Made by a program: the position numbers and the translations under genes. The notes below the pieces were generated by a model, which was not told the DNA's origin, searched no databases, and worked only from the letters and a program-made list of their open reading frames with translations. A stretch of DNA of 64,000 nt from Yponomeuta sedellus (taxonomy: Eukaryota > Arthropoda > Insecta > Lepidoptera > Yponomeutidae): positions 4,721,535 through 4,785,534 of the forward strand of contig OW203726.1 in assembly GCA_934045075.1 (NCBI GenBank), given 5' to 3'. Below, piece by piece: positions 35,493-47,400 of this stretch. Every line of letters begins with the position of its first letter. Positions within the stretch are counted from its first letter, which is position 1.

Positions 35493-38400
35493 GTCAGTCT
35501 TCTTCGGCCTTCTTCGAACCCTTAAAAACGGCACCAAATTGATAATTGCGTCAAGTTTGTCCTCTGGATTTTCCGGCTTAGTCACCTCTGTTCTTAGGTC
35601 CGTAAATTAGAGGTGAATGACGCCTCAATACGTTAATACGACTAGCATTGCCACCATGCATGTATATATCTTATTCCGATAAATGTACTGGAATGTCGGA
35701 AAAAGATGTGCTGTAATTTCAGTACTTAGCATTACAGTTGGGCCATTGTACAAAGCTGTGAGACTTCCCCAGCCAGCCTTAAACATGTCAATAATATGTA
35801 ATACAGAGACTATTGTAAAGTGGTTCGAAATTTCACTGATGCCGGTAGTCGCCCATTAGCTCAGTTGGGAGAGCGCTGGCACGGTTAGCCAGAGGTCGCG
35901 GGTTCGAGTCCCGGAATGGGTGGAATTTTTAGCCTCTAAATAGGTTTTTAAAATGGTCCTTTAGTGCAATAAAAATAATATAATCTCAATAATGTTAAGT
36001 TGGTGTGTAAAGTAAATGGGTTGCATTGTTGATGTTGATTTGTTTTGGATCGGTTAGGATAAGATAAGAATATTCTTTACTGTACACACCAGAAAATAAT
36101 TACAGAGACAACAGTTACAAAAGAAGAGGTACAATTGGCGGCCTTATTGCTGATAGCAATTTCTTCCAGGCAACCTTAAATCGGAAAGATTGCTGAAGGA
36201 GAAATGGATCATTATTTAAGGATTGAACTTTATGAAAATAGTAATACAAGGGTTGGGTTGATCAACTTATAATATTTTGCACTTTGGAGATAAGATAAAA
36301 AAGTATTTATTGGCCCATTGCATATCTGCTTAGTTTATCTTGAGTTGTCCTTTCTTTCCATCTGGTACCATTATTTCTTGTGATGACAAATTGCAAAGTC
36401 TTATATCTTTGCGTTTAATTGTACTATTTTACACTACCAACTGCAATAACTAGAAACTGATGATCCTCTCAGGGAAGACTACATGGTGGAGGCGATGGAG
36501 ATTGTGGAGATGTATTGCGACCTGGTGTTGGCTCGGTTTGGCTTGGTCACCCAAATGAAGGAGTTGGACGAGGGACTAGCAGAGGCCATATCAACCCTGA
36601 TATGGGTCGCTCCGAGAATGCACACTGATGTTCAGGTTAGTGTTTTTTTGATAGACAGGCATAATTAAAAGAAATGAATAATCAATGTAACAATCTGATT
36701 GTTGAATGTGTATGTAGTATATTAAGTCTTCCTTCTGTCTGATTAAGTAATTTTACATATGTAGGTATATAACTTTTTTCCTATTCATATAACACACTTG
36801 ATGTAAGACACTATTTATGTAAGTATCTTCTATAGTATAAAAATGAATCACTGAATGTGTTGGTAAGCACAAATCCCGAGAGCAGCTGAACCAATTTCGC
36901 TAATTGTTTTTTTACAATATTCCTTCAAGTACGATGGGTCTTACGGAAAGAAAAATAAAAAAATTAAGTAATCAACTGTTAGGCGATACAAAGTTTGCTG
37001 GGTCAGCTAGTATGTAGATATTTATTTATAGTATTGAAGTATGATTTATGTAACTTTAATATTAGGTACATATACATACTTTTGTCTATTAATATTCGTA
37101 TTTGCACCGGCTACCCGTATCTATTTCTCCTCGGCAAATTCTCCAATTTGAGGTTGCCTGGAAGAAATTGCTATTAGCAATAAGGCCGCCAATTGTATTC
37201 GATATTTTGTATCTGCCGTTTCTGTAACTATTTTTCCGGTATAAAGAATATTCTTATCTTATATTATATTCTTTGTAATCCACTAACCCGTGCTAAGGAC
37301 AATTTTTTAAAAACCTGTTTAAAGTCTAAAAATATTCTCTGTACGTAATACAGAGAATATTGAAAAGAGGTTCGAAATTTCACTGATGCCGGTGAGTCGC
37401 CCATTAGCTCAGTTGGAAAGAGCGCTGGCACGGATAGCCAGAGGTCGCTGGTTCGAATGCCAGCATGGGTGGAACTTTTAGCCTATAAATAGGTTTTTAA
37501 AAAAAATATCTTATATTAACCGTTTCATTTATTTTGCTTGTTAGGGTTTTTGCAATTGCGGTGGTAGCAGAGCGGTGTAGAACGCCTGCTTCTCAAGCGG
37601 GAGGTCGTGGGTTCGAACCCCGGCATGTACCAATGACCTTGTTTTCTAAGTTATGTACATTTGTGAAATTATAGTAGCAATACTACTCGCTGACGGCGAA
37701 GGAAAAACATCGTAAGGAAACCCTAGTGTCTGAGGTGTTAGCATACCTCAGCACTTGCTACGTACGATGGCCCAACTATGAGGCTAAGTGCGGTAATCTC
37801 AGGTCTAACTAACTAACTAGGGTTTTTGCAATCTTTTGATAACAATTAGGTCTGTTAATTACAGGCAGCCCATGCTAGTTTATCTAGGCAGTTTCTGGTA
37901 CTACTCATACACGCACTACTAGCGCTTGAGGTATATTTTTAGATAACTAGCAATCTTGTTTAAAAACCTATTTTAGAGGCTAAAAATTTCACCCATGCCG
38001 GGATTCGAACCCGCAACCTCTGGCTATCCGTGCCAGCGCTCTACCAATTGAGCCAATGGGCGACTCACCGGCATCAGTGAAATTTCGAACCACTTTACAC
38101 TATTCTCTGTATTACGTACAAGTGTTGTCCTTAGCACGGGTTAGTGCATTAAAAATAAAAATAGTATAGCAATCTTGTTGATTGGATATACATGTTACTC
38201 CAGGAAAACAGAGCGAGACAGTGGGCGGGACTAGCAATCATTTATTTCCTTTGTTGTTTGGATCATTTGGACCATTTGTATTGTAATAAATCATTTGTAT
38301 CGTTTTAACCAAACCTCTGCACTTTCCAGGAGCTCAAAGTGATATCGGATCTGCTGACAGCTAAATACGGCAAGGTTTACGCGGATGCGTGCCGGAGCGA

Positions 38401-41400
38401 GAGTGTGGCGACGATCAGCGAGAAGCTTCGGCACAAGCTGTCCGTTCACAGCCCCCCTAAGATCCTGGTGGAGAGATACCTCATTGAGATAGCCAAGAAC
38501 TTCAACGTGGATTATGAGCCTGACGAGGCAGTTATGAGAGAGGAGGAAGGTGAGTTTTGACTCACCTTTGCTTTGGCAAAGAATTCTTCTAGGTTATGGA
38601 TAAACTTTTATATGCAAATTCTATACAACCTTGTGTATCCCCACTGCTGGGGCACCTGCATCCCAGGAAGGTTAGACCATACTCCACCACGGGGGCCAAG
38701 TCCGGGTTGGTGGAGGATTGTAAGACAGTGGCGGGCCTTACTGTCAGAAGTTATCAAGCCGCCCATAAGGCCTCTGACATGGCTTAACGACTGCCATTAC
38801 ATGACAGCCGGCACCAACGGCTTTACGTGCCTTGCGAAGCACGGAATTGCATTCCGGTGATGCTTTCCTTAATAGTTAAAATAAAATTACACAAAACTGG
38901 GACATTTGCGAGTGCCAACTTTCATCCAGACACAGATTAGATTTTTTAGTTAAGTCCAAAATTTGACGTTGGTGCCACTCTCCTACAGCAATCCGCTACT
39001 TGACACGTATCAAATTTGACGCGATAAATGAATATTTCCTATAGTATTTAGCGTAAGAAACCGAAATATATAGATTTTGGTAAGTAAGTATGCAGGATGG
39101 CTGCAAAATTTGCAAAGTAAAAATTTTTTTCCTCGTTTAATTCGTAACGGTGAAAACGCTATCCGCCATCTTGAAACGATCCAAAGTATGTAAACAAACA
39201 TCTTTCAGCCAGAGCCAATGGACATTGATTATTATAGGAATTACATCAAAGTGATTTTCACATTACACCCGAGTTTCAATTGATAAGGAGTCGGGGTCTC
39301 TTTTGGCAAGTTTGAGCCAAGTTTTTCGAATGTTAATTTCACTGGGTACACAAATCCACAACTTCCCGGGGGTCTTTATTGAGGTGTTTTTTCATTGATA
39401 ATTGGTATATTTTGGATGTAAATTCGATGAAATCATGGTTATTATTGTTGTTAAATGTTGTTATTTCACTATGCTCAGAGATCACTTACAGAAAATTGAA
39501 TGTCAAACTTTGTTTACAATTGTTTGGACTTCAAACCATAGACAAAAATGTCTGACCGCGTTTTTGGCTGTTGATGGAAGCTGAAAATGAAGTTTTAAAA
39601 TATATTTTTATGTTGCTTTTAGGTTCCTTAAAAAAATATACTAAAATATTTTTTGTTCTAATGGAAGAGTTATTTACCGTTTAGGACTTACTTGAAATGC
39701 TCATAATAAACTTCCAAAGCACAGTGTAAGCACAGTGCACAATGACGAGGAGCTTCAGTACCAGCTGTCTGTGCACAACCCCTGAAGATCCTGGTAGAGC
39801 AATACCCAATTGAGAAGCCAAGATTAACTTTATTGGCAAACTTCTTTTTGTTTCTAATATAGCATGCTATTTGGAAATTGCTGTGCCTTATACCCACTTA
39901 GTATCATGAATTAAAATGAAAAGGTTTTGAAATTAATGAACTTCAAACTTAGTCTTTTCATAACATGACATAACCTCACGCCTGTATCCCAGAGGAGTAG
40001 GCAGAGACCAGGGACTGCCCCTTGCCACGATCCTGACAGATCACCTTCGCTTCATAAAAGTTCACATAAGTCGTCGTTAGTCTTTTCAAAGTCCATTTTT
40101 AACATTTATGAGACACACATAAGTTTATTGCAACTAAATGGTTGCAATAAAGTTATGAATTATAAGATTTCTAAAGTGGATCAGTAGGGGTTGTTCCACT
40201 AATCCCCATTGAAAATCCCCATTGATGGTAGTTGAACTGGTCTAAGTTATAAAAAACCTATTTGGAGGCTAAAAATTCCACCCATGCTGTACGTAATACA
40301 GAGAATATTGTAAGAGGTGCGAAATTTCACTGATGCCGGTGAGTCGCCCATTAGCTCAGTTGGAAAGAGAGCTGGCACGGATAGCCAGAGGTCGCGGGTT
40401 CGGCATGGGTGGAATTTTTAGCCTCTGAATAGGTTTTTAAAATTGTCCTTAGCACGGGTTAGTGCATTAAAAAGAATATAATGGTCTAAGTTATGTATTT
40501 TATCACAGGTCGCGACGCAATGCTCATAGATATCAATGGGCCGCCTCAACCGCCCGGCTTTATCGGCATGCCGATGCCGCCCATGCCGCCGCCTACTGGG
40601 GGAGCCATGGCGCCCTTCTCTTATCCGGCGGTGAGTTTCGCTAATTTCAGATTGGCAAAGTGTAAAGATTTTCTTTTTTTTTTTTAAAAACATTTATTCA
40701 AATAAAAATCCAAAAAAATACAGAAGTTGGTTTCTGCCAAACTGCATAACAGTTTGTTGGCAGATGCTCTTGGTTTTACATGTTCGAGTTATCTTATATG
40801 CTAGGTACATACAAATACTATAAAATAAATTTAAAGACTCCCTACACACTACCCTTTTGCTCGCCCTACGCCTAAGGCGTAAATAGCTTCCATCATACAT
40901 CAGATCATAGCCTTTGAGTGCATACTGATAAAGGAAAAAGTAGCCTACTACTCCTACTACAAATATAATCCAGCTACTATATTAGAAAACACCAATTTCA
41001 AAATATACTGGGATAGGTCTATCATCACAGATAGAACTGTTCACTACAATAGACCAGATATAACCATCCTTGATTAACTCCGCCAAAAAGTGTACCTCAT
41101 TGATATTGCAGTCCCTAATACACACAATTTAGTTTCTGTGACGACCTATGTGGCGTAACGGTAGTGCATCTTCCTGCCATGCAGGAGGTCCCGGGTTCGA
41201 TTCCCGGCTGGGAACAAAAAAACAAAACCCCAGGTCTTGGATGTTTACATGTTTGTGATGTCGTTGTTTCTGGTTCCCACGACACACGGTATCCTAGTGT
41301 GGGGCCAGCAGCAATGTATGTGCCTGTATGTAAATGTTATGTTATTATGTTATGTACACACCGAGAAAATAGCAGTACGCAGAACTCTCAGCAGAAATAC

Positions 41401-44400
41401 AGTCTCAATGGCAAGTGAGCAATGTAGTTACTGTGCCCATAGTAATCTCGGCAACTGGCGTTCACCGAAGTCCCTACACGCGAATGTTAAAAAACGATAT
41501 ATCCACCCGTCCACTTATATTCAGCTACAGAAAGCTTTCACCTTGAATACGTGCAGAATAGTACGCAAGTTTTTAGGCCACCAATAAAAAAAATGCACTT
41601 GGCTTCGGCCCGTGCCCAAATACACCTCATTTATGAGAGAGAAAAAAAAGAAAACATAAAAATAATAAATATTCCATGGACATTATTACACAGATCTCGT
41701 TAGCGCTATACTAAGTACAACTAAATGACTCGTGTTATAGGTGCTTGACGATAGATTTAGTCCAATAAATACATAGATAATATGTGAGACCCGAGACAAA
41801 CTAGAAAAGTTCGTTTCCTAGTTTGACCCGGCCGGGGATCGAACCCGAGGCCTTCGGTTTTACAGTCAGTGTGCCAACCCGCTGCGCCACCGAGGCCGTC
41901 GTTATATTTCGAAAGATTGTTTACTTTTTTAAGTTACCTCATTGAATTTTAAATTCAATGGTTACCTAAACAAATGCACTATAAGTCGGTTTATAAGCTG
42001 CAGTCAGAATTTGAAAACTTTTTTTTGTACCAACGGGATTTGGTACTAAGCTTACGACGTCTGTATGTCTATAGGCCAATGGTTTGCTCTATCGTAAAAG
42101 CACAGAATGCAGACAAGCCAGAGAGGCTACCAGAAATGTCGAAGCGCCTCACGCGCAGCTTGCTGCGTCTGAGGAGATGCAATCTGCGCATAGCTGTGGC
42201 ACTTATGACGGGCCACTGCCCCCTGAATAAACACTTCCACACCATGGGACTGACTGACAGCCCGTTGTGCCGAGGATGCCTCAAGGAAGGTGAAACACCC
42301 GCCCACGTGACTATCCAGTGTGAAGGCGTGGAAGTGCAACGGACAGCCACCATCGGAAAGCTGGGATCCCTTCGGGAAGCCAGCAGTAACATTGGTGCAC
42401 TGCTGGCTTTCTGGAAAGAAATTGGATGACTGGAGTGATCTCACAGCCCTGCTACGTACAATGGCCCAACTAGGAGGCTAAGTGCGGAAACCACAGGACA
42501 AACTAACTAACTCGTAAAAGCTAAAGTGTCAAACTTGGTGTGTTTCTGGGCGGAACAATGGACTCGGAAGCGAGAGGCCAGGTTCGATTCCCAGTGCGGG
42601 CATGTACCAATGACTTTGTTTTCTAAGTTATGTGCATTTGTGAAGCTATAGTAGCAATACCACTCGCTACGTGAAGGAAAACATACTGAGGAAACATGAG
42701 TGTCTGAGGTGTTCAAATATCTAAGCATTTGAAATTGCAAATCCGCAGTGGGCACGCGTGGTAATTAAACCTATACTCTCTCTCTCTCTGAGATAAGACC
42801 TGTGCCCTGCAGTGAGACGAGACGTTTATAGGCTACATAAAGAAATCCATAAATATCTTAGCAATAAGGCCGCCAATTTTATACTATGTACGTTTATAAT
42901 TATTTTCTATTTGTTGTTTTTCCAGTGTATCGATATCAACCCTTTATAGGTCCCCACTGGTGGGGCACGGGTCTCTTCCTGCATCGCAAGACGGTTAGGC
43001 CATACTCCACCACGGGGGCCAAGTCCGGGTTGGTGGAGGATTGTAAGCCAGTTGCGGGTCTTACTGTCAGAAGTTATCAAGCCGCCCATGAGGCCTGTGA
43101 CATGGCTTAACGACTGCCATTACGTGACAGCCGGCACCAACGGCTTTACGTGTCTTGCGAAGCACGGAAGCGCTCGGGAAAAATGCCACTTGCGGTAGTC
43201 ACTGTCTGCTAGGCCACGATCGCTTCAGTGTATAGAATATTCTTATAAAGATATAAAGAATATTCTTATCTTATCAAATCTTATCATCTACTTATCTAAT
43301 AACGACTCCTGCCAAGGGACCCGAGCTGAAAGAAATAAAGACACATTTTTCCGGTGCGCGCGTCCGACTCTTTTATTAATAAGTTCTAAAATTAATAAGC
43401 TCCAATTATTCCAGATGCAACCATCCGGAGGGTCAGCCGGCGGGTTCATCGCACCGGGGGGCCACCAGGGCTACGGCGGGGGCCCCAGCCGGCCCCCGTA
43501 CATGACCCCCTCTAGTGTCGACTCCAAGGATCTTAATAACAGCTTCTTGGTAAGTACTGAAGGTATACAGGGTGGTAATAGGCTCCACGGGGCACTACTT
43601 CAACCTTTGTAGCTACTGGAAATTGGTCTTAGGAGGCAACTAACTTTTAAAGCAGTGAAAAAAAAATGGATTTACAGATTTCCGAAAAATGGTACAGTCA
43701 TATTTTTTTGATTATGCGTTCAATTCTGCTACTGATAAGAGTCAAGTCTCTACAGACCCTACTGAGGTTAATACTAGATAAATCAGAAAGAAAACGAAGG
43801 TTCAGGGCAGCATTTCATAAAACTACAATTCATAGTCAATTATTAAAATTCGATGTTATACTAGTACAATAATTAGTCAGAAATAATTGTTTAATTATTA
43901 TTAAGATAAAAATAAATGGTCCTATTTGTCATTTTGTGGGCTATTCAATAAACATCGAATTGTCATAGTGGTTTACTATGTATTTATATGAATTGTAGTT
44001 CTATGTGGGGCCCACATTGTTATAATGGGGCCCTTTGCTGCCCTTTATAAAATTACCACCGGTAGATCATATATAAAAGTTGCCATTTTGGGTAGAAACT
44101 TGTCAAGATTTTCGTAAAACAATTTGAACTATCCTTTTTAAGTCCGTCGACCTAAGTGCTTAACATCCTTGCATACAGCCTACTCACGTTACATAACAAA
44201 ATACCTGCAATAACCACCTATAACTAAGATATAGTATAATTAAAACTGTTTTAATAAAAACCGGCGCCGGTTTCAGGTCAAAAATCAGGTGCCGTGGTCT
44301 CGGATGAGGTCATCCGAGACCACGGCACCTGAAAAAGTGCCGAAACGTCGGAGAATTGTAAAAATGTAATAAACGAGCATAAATCCGAGTAAAAACAGTT

Positions 44401-47400
44401 TTAATTATGTCTAGTGCTCGTGTTAACCTTAGAAAATACGATATAGTATGTTAAAGTACTTCTGGTGCATAAAGTCTTCTCTATGTATTTATTGATGTAT
44501 AATTGTAGCTATTTCTGCGCACACCTACTTAACCATTTCCTTATTTCCGTTACCTATTAACTTACACCTAACTACCGACTACCGTCCGACAATCCTCTCC
44601 ATCCACACGTTGCCTGGAAGAAATCGCTAGAACTCACTCTGATCGCTAATCACTCAGATTTAAGAATTTTTTTAGTAGAAATACTATTTCTCTAAGTGTA
44701 TTATTTATTTATTTAATTGAATATTGTAACGTAGTTATGTTACAATATTCATGTAAAATTAAACAAAAGCGTTACAATATTATAACTGAGCACTACCTAT
44801 CAAACATCTTCTAGCATTCTCTAGCGTATATTCACCACACTCTGATGATCTATCTAATGTTCTACATGAAGTTCTTTTTGAACAACGTGCATGATAATAA
44901 TATGATGTTCAAAAAGAACGACTTGTCACCAGAAAGCTAAACGGATTGGATACCAAAACCAACTATGCGATACGAGTATCAACCCTTGCATGTCCGCCTC
45001 TTCCTGCAAGCAGGAAGGTTAGGCCATACTCCACCACGGGGGCCAAGTCCGGGTTGGTTGGTGGAGGATTGTAATGCAAGCAGGAAGGTTAGGCCATACT
45101 CCACCACGGGGACCAAGTCCGGGTTGGTGGAGGATTGTAAGACAGTTGCTGGCTTTACTGTCAGAAGTTATCAAGCGGCCCATAAGGTCTTTGACGTGGC
45201 TTATAGACTGTCATTACATGACATCCGGCACCAACGGCTTAGCGTGCCTTGCAAAGCACGGAAGCGGTCGGAAAAATGCCACTAGTGGTAGTCACGGGAC
45301 GGTCACCCTTCCTGCATGTGACCGCGCTTGTTGTTGCTTAACCCAAGTGATTGTTTCCATTCACACGATTCGACTAGGCCACGAACGCTTCAAACAAACA
45401 AATGAATCAATGCGTATAATATTGCCTACGCTTTTTTTCTGTTATTACGGCATCAACATTCGTTCTGTTGACATTTTAAATTATGTTTACGCACTATTCA
45501 TTACCAATTCTGTGATTTCATTGCTCCAGAACTACTATGCTTAGTGAGCAATCTCCCAGACTACTCCCTCCTGCCTTGGTACTAGGGTAGCCTAAGTGTC
45601 TAATCCATTACACCACACTCTGGTACGTGACTCAGAAATACCGTTATATTTGCAGGAAGAAATGAATAATCTTCCGCCAGCTTACGACAGCATTCACCAT
45701 GATATGGTAAATTTGGAAAATTTTTGTTTTTATTTTACTTGTGGTTTTGGGTCGCCTGTGATTTGTACATACATAACCGAACACATAATATAGATAAACA
45801 CATAACATAACACGAGGTTTTGCATATAATCATACATTAAACTTAATGTAAACTGGTAAAATCTGTAAATTTCGCTAAGTAAATACTAATTAATTAATAA
45901 TAGGCATTACACAATCCGAAAATTCGCACAAAGCTTCGTCATAAAAACTAGCACAATAAACAATAAACAACACAAACTTAATTAATTAAAAATACCGCCC
46001 CGGGACACACCCGAGCCAAAAGTTCCCATGACGCTAGCAGCATTACCTCGTTGCACCGCCAGGGAGATCCTTTGCATCATGTATGCCCCGCAACGAACGT
46101 CATACCCCCGACTCCTCAGGCGCCGACCGATCTCCCGAGTAAAAAGTAACTTAACTTTAGTGCTGTCCCTTCGATTTCTCAGCAAAGAGCGTGACAGAAC
46201 GCTACTCAAGTATTTACTTGAGTGACGTTCGTGAAATTCTCAATTCAAAGACCGGCCTTGATTGAGGTAGAAGTGGTACTACCTCAATCATGGCCGGTTT
46301 GATTTAATAAACAATGACTTTGTTTATTAGATAAAATTAATTATGAACATTTGTGAAGTTATACCACTCGCTAACTGTGAAGGAAAACATCGTGAGGTAA
46401 CCCTAGTGTGTGAAGTGTTAACATACCTCGGCGCTTGCTACGTACGATGGCCCATCTATTCCATGGTCACTCGCTAATAGTGCTAAAAAGGCGAAATTCA
46501 AATAGGATCCACTCAAAGGCCTGTCCAGAATACTAATATTTCATCGCTTGCTACTAACAATGTGCCATTCGATCGGTGCCATTTTCATTTTTATCGGTGA
46601 CGTCATACGAATAAATAAGCATGACGAAAAATCGTCATCCATAATTTGGGGATAAATTTAATATTTACAAAAAAACCTATATTTCAGTAATAAACTACAG
46701 TTTAACGAAGCTTAAAGCCATTTTTATAATATTATTTAAATCTACGGAAAAACAGCTCGCAGTGGCTTGGGGTCGAATATGACGTCACGCCACATCGTAA
46801 TAACTTATAAGTGCGGGTGAAGTTTACCAATGTTAACCTAAGCGCGACGTCAAGCGTATGATTGTTCTTTCAGTCAAAATGGCTGAAAGCGGTGTTATAA
46901 TCTTTAATTTTACTGAAAATATTTGTAATCTCTTAGTGTTTATAAAACTAAATCAGTGTTTTAAATCCCTTTAATATGTTCTTTCCCCGAGTATCGTTAA
47001 ATCTTTGATTATTTGATACTGTCGTCACGGCTATTCTTATTCTTATGTGGATATTCTGCCAATGTAATAACTTTAAAAACCTATTTAGAGGCTAAAAATT
47101 TCACCCATGCCGGGATTCGAACCCGCAACCTCTGGCTATCCGTACCAGCGCTCTACCAATTGAGCCAATGGGCGACTCACGGCATCAGTGAAATTTCGAA
47201 CCTCTTTACAATATTCTCTGTATTACGTACAGGCAGCGACATCTGACTTAAGCAAATTGCATTACTTACAGCCCCGACTACCTACTTTGCAGTTAGGTTT
47301 AACATCGGAACGATATCACTGTACCCACATGATTACACTATTTTTATTTTTAATTCACTGATGCCGTGAGTCGCCCATTGGCTCAATTGGTAGAGCGCTG

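Noticed and set aside
41155..41216. A tRNA-Gly gene
   Set aside because: The acceptor stem does not close and a SINE body follows directly; the related repeat at 48594 has the same body.
45982..46209. A minus-strand ORF reading GRRLRSRGYDVRCGAY..QRISLAVQRGNAASV
   Set aside because: It looks like a conserved tail of some retroelement protein, but I cannot name the family and it is truncated, so it is not listed as a feature.
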